Positions 1 through 8,748 of a stretch of 64,000 nt of DNA are shown here, one piece after another. Position 1 is the stretch's first letter. Every line of letters begins with the position of its first letter. This stretch comes from Oscillospiraceae bacterium (GTDB lineage Bacteria; Bacillota; Clostridia; Oscillospirales; Oscillospiraceae). The notes under the pieces were generated by a model that ran no database searches, was not told the origin of the DNA, and was given only the letters and a program-made list of their open reading frames with translations. The stretch covers positions 62,001 to 126,000 of the forward strand of contig CAJTFK010000007.1 of the NCBI GenBank assembly GCA_910575505.1, read 5' to 3'. Position numbers and translations under genes: made by a program.

Positions 1-1
1 C

Positions 2-373
2 GTCATCAGCAACACCGCCGCCCTCTATCAGGTCTTCCGCACCCTGGAGGACTATGGCATCCGGGACTATTTCCAGGACGTCACCCTCTCCTCCGTCACC
101 GGCTACCGCAAGCCGGACCCCAACATCTTCCTGGTTGCTCTGAATCAGGTCCGCTCCACCCCGGCAGAATGCGCCTATGTAGGGGACACCTATTCCCGGG
201 ATGTGATTGGCCCGCAGAAGCTGGGCTTCGGAGCCACGTTCCACATCCATTCCTTCCTCACCCAGTCCCGGGACGGGGACGTGCCCAAGGAGGTGCGGGC
301 GACCTATACCATTCAGGACATCTACGAGGTCTATACCATCCTCCGGGACCAGGCGCTTCAGGGCGCCTGCTGA
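2..373 (+). CDS. HAD-family hydrolase, C-terminal part (5' end outside window)
   Basis: The window opens inside a reading frame that runs 123 codons to a TGA at 371-373. The visible part carries three haloacid dehalogenase landmarks in order: VISNTA (motif II, the phosphate-binding Ser/Thr), YRKPDPNIF (motif III lysine) and VGDTYSRDVIGPQKLG (motif IV, the Asp pair that binds magnesium). The motif I nucleophile aspartate and the cap lie upstream of the window. The family includes phosphatases and phosphonatases; the substrate cannot be read from this fragment. It ends 74 bases before the next start and may be cotranscribed with the VOC gene. Confidence 0.85.
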   Translation, partial: VISNTAALYQVFRTLEDYGIRDYFQDVTLSSVTGYRKPDPNIFLVALNQVRSTPAECAYVGDTYSRDVIGPQKLGFGATFHIHSFLTQSRDGDVPKEVRATYTIQDIYEVYTILRDQALQGAC

Positions 374-447
374 GCCCGTTTGGAAGGCTGAAACACACCG
401 GCCGTCTCCGGCCCTGACGCCGGAACCGCGGCCTACAAGGAGGATTT

Positions 448-807
448 ATGCCAACCTTCAACCATTTTAATTTCAATGTCACAGATCTGGACCGTTCCAT
501 CCGCTTCTACAAGGACGCCCTGGGCCTGGAGCCCATCCGCCGGAAGGAGGCGGACGATGGCAGCTTTGTACTGGTCTTTCTGGGAGACCGCCGGACCACC
601 TTCCGTCTGGAGCTGACCTGGCTCCGGGACCACCCCCAGAAATACGACCTGGGCGAGTGCGAGTTCCATCTTGCCATGAAGGCGGAGGACTACGAGGCCT
701 CCTATGCCAGGCACAAGGAAATGGGCTGCATCTGCTTTGAGAACCCCGCCATGGGGATTTACTTCATCAGCGACCCGGACGGGTACTGGATTGAGATTGT
801 CCCATGA
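448..807 (+). CDS. VOC (glyoxalase/lactoylglutathione lyase-like) family protein
   Basis: A 119-residue single-domain protein preceded by a good AGGAGG site. It shows the vicinal-oxygen-chelate pattern: an N-terminal FNHFNFNVTDLDRSIRFYKDAL strand-helix with the metal-binding histidine (His6), and a C-terminal strand with SDPDGYWIEIV where the glutamate is the usual metal ligand. Glyoxalase I detoxifies methylglyoxal hemithioacetal; VOC proteins also include dioxygenases and resistance proteins, so the reaction is unassigned. It is the last gene before a set of three hairpins and converges on the transporter gene. Confidence 0.85.
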   Translation: MPTFNHFNFNVTDLDRSIRFYKDALGLEPIRRKEADDGSFVLVFLGDRRTTFRLELTWLRDHPQKYDLGECEFHLAMKAEDYEASYARHKEMGCICFENPAMGIYFISDPDGYWIEIVP

Positions 808-972
808 CCCACGAGGGGTCATGGGATGCCCTGCGGCCTGCAGGCCGCAGGGCTGTTTGATTGAAAACGAAAGGAACCCCTGATGGGTTCCTTTCGTAGC
901 TATCTTCCTTTCCGACACTTTTACAATACTGTTTTTTGACAAGCTGAGGGGGAACCAGAGGTTCCCCCTCAA
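801..972. terminator. three successive inverted repeats between convergent genes
   Basis: The 217-base gap between the VOC gene and the minus-strand transporter gene holds three near-perfect stems: CCATGACCC/GGGTCATGG at about 803-825, CCCTGCGGCC/GGCCGCAGGG at 829-851 and AAAGGAACCC/GGGTTCCTTT at 870-894. A further stem GAGGGGGAACC/GGTTCCCCCTC lies at 947-971. None has a long T-tract, so a bidirectional terminator role is likely but not certain. The TTTTTGACAAGCTG stretch at about 932 recurs in reverse near 5057. Confidence 0.55.
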
Positions 973-1024
973 ACGCCCCTTCCATTCCGAAACGAAGGAA
1001 AATACCCGTGTTTTCGGATGGTCC

Positions 1025-2413
1025 TTATCCAATGACAGCGCCAACTGTCAAAAACACGATGGTCAGCAGCAGAAAATACAGAATCAGCTTCCAGACATAT
1101 TTCACCCAGCGGTCATAGGGCACGTGGCCCAGGGCCAGGGCGCCCATGACCACCGCCGCCGTGGGGGTGATGATGTTCACAAGGCCGGAGGCGGACTGAA
1201 AGGCCGTCACCACCAGGTCGCCTCCCACCCCGGCGAAGCGGCCCAGGGGGGCCATGATGGGCACCGACAGGGTGGCCAGTCCCGAGGACGAGGGAATCAG
1301 AATGGTCAGCGGCAGGTAAATCAGGTACACCAGCAGAACGAAGCTGACAGGTCCCGCGCCGGTCAGAGCCGTCTCGCCCCAGTGGAGAACGGTGTCGGTG
1401 ATCTGCCCGTCGTTCATCAGCACCGTGATGCCCCGGCTGATGCCGATGATGAGGGCCACCCCCAGCAGGTCGGCGCAGCCCGCCACGAAGGTCTCGGCAA
1501 TCTCGTCCTCCCGCTGGCGGTCGATGAGGCCGATGACCACGCCCGCCGCCAGGAACAGGGCGCTGAGCTCCGGGAACCACCAGTTCAAAACCGGCAGGGG
1601 CAGGCCCATTTCGTCAAAGGGAATCACGCCGTAGACCATCACCAGAAAGGTCAGGGTGAACAGGGCCATGATGACCTTCCGCCGGGGTGTAAATTCCACG
1701 GTTTCCTCCATATTGGCCTGAATCTTTCCCGCGCCTACGCCGACAACGGACCGGGCGGGATTTTTTTTGACCCTGGCGGCGTAGGCCATGACATACCAGA
1801 TGGCGGCGCTCTCAAACACGACCCACTGGAGGGCCCGGAGCAGGATGCCCTCCCCCAGGGATACCCCGGCAAAGCCCGCCGCGATACCCGTGGCGAAGGG
1901 GTTGACGGTGGAGCCGATGATTCCGGCTCCGGCCCCCAGCAAAATCACGGAGATGCCCACCACCGCGTCATAGCCCGCCGCCAGGAACACGGGGATCAGC
2001 AGGGGATAGAAGGCCATGGTCTCCTCCCACATGCCGTAGGTGGTGCCCCCCAGGCCAAAGGCCAGCATCAGAATGGGAATCAGCCATTTTTCCCGGCCCC
2101 CCAGCCTCTGGATGATGCGGCCCACCCCGGCGTCCACCGCGCCGGTTTTCATCACCACGCCCAGAAAGCCGCCCACCATCAGGATGAACACGCACACGTC
2201 CACCGCGTCGTAGAAGCCGGAGAAAGCCGCCTTCAGCACGGCCCCCGCCCCCTGGGGGCTGGGGTCCACCGTGTGATAGGTCCCGGCTGCCGGAACGTCT
2301 CCGTCGTAGTCGTAGGACCCCGCCGGAATCAGCCAGGTGGAGAGGGCCACCAGGACAATCAGCAGAAACAATATGGTGTAGGCCGTGGGCATACGGAATT
2401 TTTTCTTTTCCAA
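1025..2413 (-). CDS. YfcC-family membrane transporter, probable arginine/ornithine exchanger
   Basis: I place the start at a TTG (2413-2411) because a GGAAAGGGG ribosome site lies seven bases upstream; the upstream extension in the open frame is low-complexity intergenic DNA. This gives 462 residues with about 12 hydrophobic segments beginning at IFLLIVLVALSTWLI. Features typical of the YfcC / C4-dicarboxylate-carrier-like family are visible: the GTTYGMWEE and STVNPFATG loops and the IPSSSGLATLSVPIMAPL segment. Family members linked to arginine deiminase genes are annotated as basic amino acid antiporters. Lying last after arcA and arcB, it probably exchanges arginine for ornithine; the substrate is inferred from context. 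Confidence 0.75.
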   Translation of the reverse strand: MEKKKFRMPTAYTILFLLIVLVALSTWLIPAGSYDYDGDVPAAGTYHTVDPSPQGAGAVLKAAFSGFYDAVDVCVFILMVGGFLGVVMKTGAVDAGVGRIIQRLGGREKWLIPILMLAFGLGGTTYGMWEETMAFYPLLIPVFLAAGYDAVVGISVILLGAGAGIIGSTVNPFATGIAAGFAGVSLGEGILLRALQWVVFESAAIWYVMAYAARVKKNPARSVVGVGAGKIQANMEETVEFTPRRKVIMALFTLTFLVMVYGVIPFDEMGLPLPVLNWWFPELSALFLAAGVVIGLIDRQREDEIAETFVAGCADLLGVALIIGISRGITVLMNDGQITDTVLHWGETALTGAGPVSFVLLVYLIYLPLTILIPSSSGLATLSVPIMAPLGRFAGVGGDLVVTAFQSASGLVNIITPTAAVVMGALALGHVPYDRWVKYVWKLILYFLLLTIVFLTVGAVIG

Positions 2414-2547
2414 AGAAAGCCCCTTTCCAAATGAGGAATTTTTGCAGCAATCTTCAAAATTTCGGGCAGGAGGCCGCCGGAGGCGGCGGCTGCAGGTCCG
2501 CCCGCAGGGGCCGGCCTGCCCTATCATTCCTCATTCCTGATTCCTCA

Positions 2548-3546
2548 TCATTTTCCAATCGTGGCCACCAGGACGGCCTTGATGGAGTGCATCCGGTTTT
2601 CTGCCTCGTCGAATACGACGCTGTGGCGGCCCCGGAATACCTCGTCGGTGACCTCCCGGATGTCCACGCCCTTGTCCTGCCACTCCTTGGCCAGCTTGGT
2701 TTCAAAGTCGTGGAAGGAGGGCAGGCAGTGCATATAGAGAACGTCCGGGTTTTCTGTGGCCTTGAGGGTTTCTTCCGTCACCCGGTAGGGGGAGAGCAGG
2801 GCGGCCCGCTTGGGAATCAGGTCCTCCTCGCCCATGGAGGCCCAGATGTCGCCGTAGATCATGTCCGCGCCCTTCAAAGACCCGCAGTCGTCGGTGATTT
2901 CAATAAGGCCCCCGTTTTTCCGGGCCTCGGCAAAGACCCGCTTCACAAGCTCCTGGTCCATCTGCTGGGCCAGCTCCTGGGGGCCCAGGCCCACAAAGTG
3001 CATGCCCATTTTCGCCGCGCCCATCATCCAGGCATAGCACATGTTGTTCCGCACGTCGCCGGGGAAAACCACCTTCATTTTGTTCAGGGGCTTGGCGCAG
3101 TGCTCCTCCAGGGTCATCATGTCCGCCAGAATCTGGGTGGGATGGTCCCAGTCGGTGAGGCCGTTCCAGACGGGCACGCCGGAGTATTTCGCCAGGTCCT
3201 CCACGGCCTTCTGCTCATAGCCCCGGTATTCGATACCGTCGAAAAAGCGGCCCAGCACCCTGGCGGAGTCCTCCAGGGATTCCTTTTTGCCCATCTGGGA
3301 GCTGCCGGCGTCCAGATAGGTGACATGGGCCCCCTCCTGGGTGGCCGCCACCTCAAAGGAGCAGCGGGTCCGGGTGGAGGTCTTCTCGAAGAGCAGCACA
3401 ATGTGCTTGCCCTTCAGGGCGGGCTCGCAGACGCCGGAACGGCGCTTGGCCTTCAGGTCGTGGCCCAGGTCCAGCAGATAGCGGATCTCGCCGGGGGTAA
3501 AATCCTCCAGAGTCAGAAAGCTTCTTCCCTTTAAATTCAGTGCCAT
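2548..3546 (-). CDS. arcB: ornithine carbamoyltransferase, probably the catabolic (ADI pathway) enzyme
   Basis: A 332-residue OTC that interconverts ornithine plus carbamoyl phosphate with citrulline plus phosphate. Carbamoyl-phosphate-binding STRTR is at residues 57-61, HPTQ at 135-138 and the ornithine-site HCLP at 273-276. It lies 117 bases after arcA and before the transporter on the same strand, so it most likely runs the catabolic direction, splitting citrulline. It is a clear paralogue of the OTC at 5262-6242; the two share the DFTPxEI N terminus, the STRTR block and the RMH(S/T)IKAV C terminus. Direction of use is contextual inference. Confidence 0.93.
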   Translation of the reverse strand: MALNLKGRSFLTLEDFTPGEIRYLLDLGHDLKAKRRSGVCEPALKGKHIVLLFEKTSTRTRCSFEVAATQEGAHVTYLDAGSSQMGKKESLEDSARVLGRFFDGIEYRGYEQKAVEDLAKYSGVPVWNGLTDWDHPTQILADMMTLEEHCAKPLNKMKVVFPGDVRNNMCYAWMMGAAKMGMHFVGLGPQELAQQMDQELVKRVFAEARKNGGLIEITDDCGSLKGADMIYGDIWASMGEEDLIPKRAALLSPYRVTEETLKATENPDVLYMHCLPSFHDFETKLAKEWQDKGVDIREVTDEVFRGRHSVVFDEAENRMHSIKAVLVATIGK

Positions 3547-3587
3547 ATGATGGATGTCCTTTCAAATATCATAGATTTTCCAAGCAT

Positions 3588-3663
3588 CAGGAATTGGGAG
3601 TTTGGAATGACTGGAATGAAGGGACAATTCCCCATTCCTGATTTCTCATTCCTCATTCCTGAT
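3588..3663. repeat. AGGAAT/ATTCCT heptad-type stem-loop between arcA and arcB
   Basis: The arcA-arcB gap contains a run of GGAATTGGGAGTTTGGAATG-like units followed by a run of ATTCCTGATTTCTCATTCCT-like units. The two arms are roughly complementary and could fold into a long imperfect hairpin in the mRNA. Similar structures occur at 6265-6335 and 61110-61190, with a partial one at 2520-2557. Confidence 0.6.
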
Positions 3664-4890
3664 TTATGGGTTCTCCCGCCACAGGGGCATGCTCATACAC
3701 CGGGGGCCTCCCCGGCCCCGGGAGAGCTCCGCGCTGGGGATGGTGTGAATTTTCACCCCCGCCTCCTCCAGGGAGCGGTTGGTCACGTAGTTCCGGGAGT
3801 AAACCACCACCTCGCCGGGGGCGATGGCCAGAGTGTTGCTGCCGTCGCTCCACTGTTCCCGGGCGGCGTCGATTTCGCTGCCCCGGCCGCACTCAATGAG
3901 GGTCACATGGTCCAAGCCTAGGTGCTCCTTCAGGATGTCCTCCAGCCTGCCGTCCTCCTGCTCAATCTTCATCGTCCGGTTCTCGTCCAGCTCCATCACG
4001 TAGACCGTGATGCTGGAAAGAATGTTGGGATGGACGGTGAACTTGTCCCGGTCCACCATGGTAAACACCGTGTCCAGGTGCATGAAGGAGCGGCTTTTCG
4101 GGATATTAAAGGCCAGAATCTTCTTGAAATTTGTCTTCTCATAGGTGAGGATGGTCTCCGCCAGAGTGTCGATGGAATCCCCCTTTGTCCGCTGGGAGAT
4201 GCCCACCGCCAGCACCTCCGGCGACAGAATCAAGATGTCCCCGCCCTCCAGAGAGGAGACCTCCCCCCGGTCGTACCACCGGGGCGCGTGCCTGTACTCC
4301 GGATTGTGCTCAAAGATGAATTTGCCGAAGAGGGTTTCCCGGTTCCGGGTCTCGGTGTGCATTTTGTGGATGGATACGCCGGTGCCGATGGTGGCGAAGG
4401 GGTCACGGGTGAAATAGAGGTTGGGCATGGGGTCCACCACAAAGGGATATCCGTCCCCGGCAGCGGAGAGGAGATCCGCCAGCTTCTCGCTCTCGCCCCG
4501 GAGCTGGCTCTTCCGTACGCCGGCCATCATGGCAGACACCATCTGCTTGTCCGGCATTTTCCCCAGATACTCCCCCAGAAGAACCCGGCTCCGTTGGTCC
4601 TTGACGCCCGCCTCGTCCAGGAACTGGACCACCAGCTCCTTCCGGACCTCCTCGCCGGTGATGGAATTCACCACCAGATCCGTGAGGTATACCACCTCCA
4701 CGCCCTGCTGGCGGAGGCAGTCGGCAAAGGCGTCGTGTTCCTTCTGGGCCTCCCGGAGGTAGGGAATATCGTCGAACAAAAGCCGCTCCAGATACTCCGG
4801 CATCAGGTTTTCCAGCTCCTGGCCGGGGCGGTGGAGCAGGACCTTTTTCAGCCGCCCGATCTCGGAGGTGTTATGGATCCCTGTTTCCAA
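3664..4890 (-). CDS. arcA: arginine deiminase
   Basis: This 408-residue enzyme hydrolyses arginine to citrulline and ammonia, the first step of the ATP-yielding ADI pathway. The start is a TTG at 4890 with GAAGGAG upstream. Diagnostic blocks are [12 protein letters not shown] near residue 20, [21 protein letters not shown] and the C-terminal [11 protein letters not shown] with the catalytic cysteine at residue 398, eleven from the end. Length matches the family. A degraded copy of its N-terminal region lies at about 40537-40735. The downstream genes are an OTC and a transporter; carbamate kinase is not in this operon. Confidence 0.95.
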   Translation of the reverse strand: METGIHNTSEIGRLKKVLLHRPGQELENLMPEYLERLLFDDIPYLREAQKEHDAFADCLRQQGVEVVYLTDLVVNSITGEEVRKELVVQFLDEAGVKDQRSRVLLGEYLGKMPDKQMVSAMMAGVRKSQLRGESEKLADLLSAAGDGYPFVVDPMPNLYFTRDPFATIGTGVSIHKMHTETRNRETLFGKFIFEHNPEYRHAPRWYDRGEVSSLEGGDILILSPEVLAVGISQRTKGDSIDTLAETILTYEKTNFKKILAFNIPKSRSFMHLDTVFTMVDRDKFTVHPNILSSITVYVMELDENRTMKIEQEDGRLEDILKEHLGLDHVTLIECGRGSEIDAAREQWSDGSNTLAIAPGEVVVYSRNYVTNRSLEEAGVKIHTIPSAELSRGRGGPRCMSMPLWRENP

Positions 4891-5261
4891 ATGGGCTCAC
4901 TCCTTCTGTGTTCAAAATAGGGTGTCCGTACTGGCATAGGGTCTCTGGTTTTTGGGATTTCATGCGCGGGTACAGAATTTTCCAGCGTCTGGCGCCTGAA
5001 TCATCCCTCCAAAATCAGAAGAGGCCGCTGTCCCTTTCGGGAAAGCGGCCTCCCAGCTTGTCAAAAAGTAGTACAGACCTGGACAACGGAAAGGAAGAGA
5101 AATCATACATTTGATTTGAGCCGTTTTGCGGCTGCCGTCTGCGGCGGCGGGCGGAACGGCTGGAATCATATCATCCCGACAAGAAAAAGTCTGCCTCCGG
5201 GCAGACTTTTTCGACAGGCTGGGACGTACCTGTTCAGGCATGTCCTTTCTTATGGCAGCAT
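4891..5261. other. 371-base gap with several stem-loops, no gene
   Basis: The gap between the first OTC and arcA holds GAGGCCGCT/AGCGGCCTC (about 5020-5052), a CAGCTTGTCAAAAAG block shared in reverse with 932, a GCCGTTTTGCGGCTGCCGTC segment that recurs near 51830, 56960 and 62530, the strong terminator at 5183-5211, and a GGGACGTACCTG palindrome at 5222-5245 also found at 40767-40791. I see no convincing promoter for arcA here, although one is expected. Confidence 0.5.
5183..5211. terminator. bidirectional rho-independent terminator after the first OTC gene
   Basis: A 12-bp perfect stem AAAAAGTCTGCC/GGCAGACTTTTT with loop TCCG; the stem ends are A/T tracts, so it has a U-run on both strands. 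It lies about 50 bases beyond the OTC stop on the minus strand and separates the biosynthetic genes from arcA transcription. Confidence 0.8.
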
Positions 5262-6242
5262 TCACTTCATCAGCTCATACATCACGGCTTTGATGGTGTG
5301 CATCCGGTTCTCCGCCTCGTCGAAGACGATGGACCGCTCCGATTCAAACACCTCGTCGGTGACCTCCATGGCCTCCCGTTTGAAGCGCTCTCCCATTTCC
5401 TTACCCACCCGGGTCCTGTGGTCGTGATAAGCCGGCAGGCAGTGCATGAACCGGCACTGCGGTCCGGCAGCGTCCATCAGGGCCTGCGTGACCTGATAGG
5501 GGCCCAGGGCGGCGATCCGTTCCTCCCAGACCTCCACCGGCTCACCCATGGATACCCACACATCGGTATACAGCACATCGGCGCCCTTCACGGCCTCCAT
5601 GGGATCCTCGCTGAATTCCAGCACTGCCCCGGTCTCCTTGGCGATGGCCTGGCAGGTGTCGATAAGTCCCTGCTCCGGCCAATAGCTCTTGGGGGCGCAA
5701 GCCGTGAAGCGCATCCCCATTTTGGCGCAGCCCACCATCAGGGAGTTGCCCATGTTATACCGGGCGTCTCCCAGGTATACCAGCTTGACGCCTCCGAGCT
5801 TCCCGAAGTGCTCCTGAATGGTCAGGAAATCCGCCAGAATCTGGGTGGGGTGGAACTCATTGGTCAGCCCGTTGAACACGGGGACCCCGGCGTATTTTGC
5901 CAGCTCCTCCACCAGGTCCTGCCCGAATCCCCGGTACTCGATGCCGTCGTACATTCTCCTCAGCACCCGGGCCGTGTCGGGGATGGACTCCTTCACGCCG
6001 ATCTGAGAGCCGGTGGGCCCCAGATAGGTGCTGCCCATTCCCAGGTCCTGGGCCGCCACCTCAAAGGCGCAGCGGGTCCGGGTGGAGGTTTTTTCAAAGA
6101 TCAGAGCAACATTTTTCCCCTCCAGATATTTATGGGGAACCCCGGCCTTTTTCTTGGCCTTCAGGTCCGCCGCCGTGTCCAAAAATTGCTGAATTTCCGC
6201 CGGGGTAAAGTCCAGCAGCTTCAAAAAGTGCTTTTGATTCAT
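5262..6242 (-). CDS. argF: ornithine carbamoyltransferase, probably the biosynthetic enzyme
   Basis: A 326-residue OTC directly downstream of argD (gap 99 bases), the usual place for the anabolic enzyme that makes citrulline from ornithine. STRTR is at 53-57, HPTQ at 131-134 and HCLP at 267-270, so the active site is complete. It is a paralogue of the 2548-3546 enzyme. Sequence alone does not separate anabolic from catabolic OTCs; the argF call rests on its neighbours and on the terminator just after it. Confidence 0.9.
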   Translation of the reverse strand: MNQKHFLKLLDFTPAEIQQFLDTAADLKAKKKAGVPHKYLEGKNVALIFEKTSTRTRCAFEVAAQDLGMGSTYLGPTGSQIGVKESIPDTARVLRRMYDGIEYRGFGQDLVEELAKYAGVPVFNGLTNEFHPTQILADFLTIQEHFGKLGGVKLVYLGDARYNMGNSLMVGCAKMGMRFTACAPKSYWPEQGLIDTCQAIAKETGAVLEFSEDPMEAVKGADVLYTDVWVSMGEPVEVWEERIAALGPYQVTQALMDAAGPQCRFMHCLPAYHDHRTRVGKEMGERFKREAMEVTDEVFESERSIVFDEAENRMHTIKAVMYELMK

Positions 6243-6264
6243 ACAAACAAACCCTCCTGAAAAA

Positions 6265-6335
6265 TTAGGAATGAGGAATCAGGAATTTTTTAGAGCGGGA
6301 TCCATTCCTAACTCCTCATTCCTAATTCCTAATCG
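6265..6335. repeat. AGGAAT/ATTCCT heptad stem-loop between argD and OTC
   Basis: Left arm ATTAGGAATGAGGAATCAGG and right arm ATTCCTAACTCCTCATTCCT are largely complementary across a short GC-rich loop. It is the clearest of the arg-region heptad hairpins and would sit in the intercistronic mRNA upstream of the OTC start. Confidence 0.65.
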
Positions 6336-6341
6336 GATATG

Positions 6342-7520
6342 CTATGCCAGAACCTTCTTCATGATGGCAAGGCCCTTGTCCATCTCCTCTTTCGTGATGA
6401 CCAGCGGCGGCAGCAACCGCATCCCCGGCCCGGCGGTGAGGACCAGCAGGCCGTTATCAATCAGCCGGCCCGCGATATCCTTGTTGGTCCAGCCTTCTTT
6501 CACCTCAATGCCGATCATCAGGCCCATGCCCCGGGTCTTTCCGAAGCAGGGCAGGTCCAGGGCCTCGATGCCCTTCCGGAGGTAATCGCCCCTGGCCCTG
6601 ACCTCCTCCAGGAATTCATCGCTGAGGATCTCCTGCACCGCCAGACCCGCGGCGGCGCAGACGGGGTTGCCGCCGAAGGTGGTGGCGTGGGTCCCCGGGC
6701 CCAGCACGTTCCGGCATTTCTCATTGGCCAGGATGCCGCTCATGGGCAGTCCTCCGGCGATGCCCTTGGCGAAGGACACGACGTCCGGCAGGATGTCATA
6801 CTGCTGGAAGGCAAACAGGGAGCCCGTCCGGCCCACGCCGGTCTGGACCTCGTCGGCCAGCAGCAGCCAGTCCTTTTCAGCGCAGAGTGCCTCCACCGCC
6901 TTGACATACTCTTTGTCAAGAGGCAGCACGCCGCCCTCGCCCTGGACCAGCTCCAGCATCACCGCGCACACGTCGCCCCCCGCCTGGGCCTTCAGGTCCT
7001 CCAGGTCGTTGGCCGCGGCGTAGCGGAAGCCCTCGGTGAAGGGGAAGAAGAAGTTGTGGAACACGTCCTGGCCCGTAGCCTTCAGCGTGGTGATGGTCCG
7101 GCCGTGGAAGGAGTTTTTCAGGGTGATGATGGTGGACCGGCCCTGGCCGTATTTGTCGAAACTGTACTTTCGGGCCAGTTTAATCATGCCTTCGTTGGCC
7201 TCTCCGCCGCCGTTGGCAAAGAAGACGCAGCTCTCCCCGGTGCGCTTGCAGAGGATCTCCGCCAGTTTTGCAGGCGGCTCGGTGTAAAAGAGGTTGGACA
7301 CGTGGACCAGCTTTTTCGCCTGCTCCGCCACGGCCTCCGCCCAGGGGGCGTTTCCGTAGCCCAGAGCCGTCACGCCGATGCCGCTGGTAAAGTCGATGTA
7401 TTCCCGGCCCTCCGGGTCGTAGAGCCGGGCCCCCTCGCCGCGGTCCACGGCCACGGGGAACCGGCCATAGGTGCCCATGATATAGCTCTGGGTCAGATTC
7501 TTGATGGTCTCAGAAGTCAT
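6342..7520 (-). CDS. argD: acetylornithine aminotransferase
   Basis: This 392-residue class-III PLP aminotransferase converts N-acetylglutamate semialdehyde to N-acetylornithine with glutamate as donor. The PLP site is seen as LLADEVQTGVGRTG (residues 219-233) and SFAKGIAGG with the Schiff-base lysine at 252; GGGEANEGMIKLARK at 104-118 binds the cofactor phosphate. Its ATG overlaps the argB stop by four bases, indicating translational coupling. Length is normal for ArgD. Confidence 0.95.
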   Translation of the reverse strand: MTSETIKNLTQSYIMGTYGRFPVAVDRGEGARLYDPEGREYIDFTSGIGVTALGYGNAPWAEAVAEQAKKLVHVSNLFYTEPPAKLAEILCKRTGESCVFFANGGGEANEGMIKLARKYSFDKYGQGRSTIITLKNSFHGRTITTLKATGQDVFHNFFFPFTEGFRYAAANDLEDLKAQAGGDVCAVMLELVQGEGGVLPLDKEYVKAVEALCAEKDWLLLADEVQTGVGRTGSLFAFQQYDILPDVVSFAKGIAGGLPMSGILANEKCRNVLGPGTHATTFGGNPVCAAAGLAVQEILSDEFLEEVRARGDYLRKGIEALDLPCFGKTRGMGLMIGIEVKEGWTNKDIAGRLIDNGLLVLTAGPGMRLLPPLVITKEEMDKGLAIMKKVLA

Positions 7521-8383
7521 GTCATATCCTCCCTTTTCAGCATGGTGCCGATGCCCCGGTCGGACAGCAGCTCAATCAGAATGGAGTGGGGAATCCGGCC
7601 GTCCAGGATGTGGACCCGCTCCACGCCGCCGGCAATGGCGTCCACGCAGCACTCCATTTTCGGAATCATGCCCCCGGTGATGATCCCCTGTTCCACCAGC
7701 TCCGGCACCTCCTGTGTCCGGACCACGTGAATCAGGGTATCCTCGTCTCCAGGGTCCCGGAGCAGTCCCCGGACGTCGGTGAGCAGAATCAGCTTTTCCG
7801 CCTTCAGGGCCTCGGCCAGCCTGGCCGCGGCGGTGTCGGCGTTGATGTTATAGGCGGTGTCTGCGTCCATGCCCTGGGCCACCGTGGCTACAATGGGGAT
7901 GCGCCCGCTCTGAATGGCGTCCTCCACCGGCGTGGGGTCCACGCCGGTGATGCGGCCCACCAGACCGTATTTCTCGTCCAGCCGCACTGCCTGGAACAGC
8001 TGCCCGTCCATGCCGCACAGGCCGATGGCCCGGCCCCCCAGCCGGTTCAGCTGGGCCACCAGATCCTTGTTCACCTTGCCGCAGAGGACGGACTGGACGA
8101 TGTCCATGGTGGTGGCGTCGGTATAGCGCAGGCCGTCCACAAATTTGGACTCATGGCCGATCATTTTCAGCATGGCGGAAATTTCCGGCCCGCCGCCGTG
8201 GACCACCACCACCCGGATGCCCACCAGGTTCAAAAGGACGATGTCGCTCATGACGGAGCGGCGGAGGGTGTCGGAAACCATGGCGTTGCCGCCGTATTTC
8301 ACCACAATGGTTTTTCCGGTAAATTTCTGAATATAAGGCAGGGCCTCCACCAGGGTCTGGGCCTGCTGTTCATGTGATGACAT
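7517..8383 (-). CDS. argB: acetylglutamate kinase
   Basis: This enzyme phosphorylates N-acetylglutamate with ATP, the second step of arginine synthesis and often the arginine-feedback point. Family motifs are VVKYGGNAM near residue 30, VVVHGGGPEIS near 60 and the C-terminal GTMLKRE. I use the ATG at 8383 (288 residues). A GTG at 8392 is also open and would overlap the upstream stop by four bases, but its GAAGAAAAG ribosome site is too close. The gene is followed with a four-base overlap by argD. Confidence 0.95.
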   Translation of the reverse strand: MSSHEQQAQTLVEALPYIQKFTGKTIVVKYGGNAMVSDTLRRSVMSDIVLLNLVGIRVVVVHGGGPEISAMLKMIGHESKFVDGLRYTDATTMDIVQSVLCGKVNKDLVAQLNRLGGRAIGLCGMDGQLFQAVRLDEKYGLVGRITGVDPTPVEDAIQSGRIPIVATVAQGMDADTAYNINADTAAARLAEALKAEKLILLTDVRGLLRDPGDEDTLIHVVRTQEVPELVEQGIITGGMIPKMECCVDAIAGGVERVHILDGRIPHSILIELLSDRGIGTMLKREDMT

Positions 8384-8388
8384 ATGAA

Positions 8389-8736
8389 TCACGTCTTTTC
8401 TTCAATTTGAGCGCCTGAGGAATCGCCGCCCCTATTCCGCCTGGGGAGCAGGGCGGCGGCTGTGCCCGCAAAAGTCCCACCAAAAAGAACGAGGAACCGG
8501 ACGCCGTCATCCCGCCAGGAGGCGTCGAAAAAGTCCACGGACCAGGTGTGGCCGCTGGGGAAAACGATGACCCCACTTAAGCGCAGGAGGCCATAGACGC
8601 TTCCGGACCCCAGGGCGGCCAAGACAAGATATACCGGGAGGTTCAGCCGCCTGTTCAGGAGCCGCACAGAAATATGAAAGGCCAAAATGCTCAGAAGTGC
8701 GGCGGCAGAAACCAGGAAACCTGTAATTAAAATCAC
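8389..8736 (-). CDS. small membrane protein of unknown function inside the arg operon
   Basis: The 115-residue product has three or four hydrophobic stretches: residues 1-25, 34-55 and about 80-98. It ends in a charged, glycine-rich tail. It sits between argJ and argB with a 12-base gap and near-overlap, so it is translated with arginine-synthesis enzymes. I do not recognise a family. The third-segment GGTFAGTAAALLPRR pattern suggests an integral membrane protein with a cytoplasmic basic end. A transport or scaffold role would be speculation. Confidence 0.7.
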   Translation of the reverse strand: MILITGFLVSAAALLSILAFHISVRLLNRRLNLPVYLVLAALGSGSVYGLLRLSGVIVFPSGHTWSVDFFDASWRDDGVRFLVLFGGTFAGTAAALLPRRNRGGDSSGAQIEEKT

Positions 8737-8748
8737 GTGGGCCTCCTC

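Noticed and set aside
1124-2434. A 436-codon open frame on the plus strand opposite the YfcC transporter
   Set aside because: It is the antisense shadow of a clear membrane transporter gene; its His/Gln/Gly-rich translation is typical of reverse-strand reading in GC-rich codons. The same holds for the long opposite frames at 5298-6260, 6339-7730, 12527-13285, 13754-14800, 36414-37841, 37853-39160 and 59640-61109.
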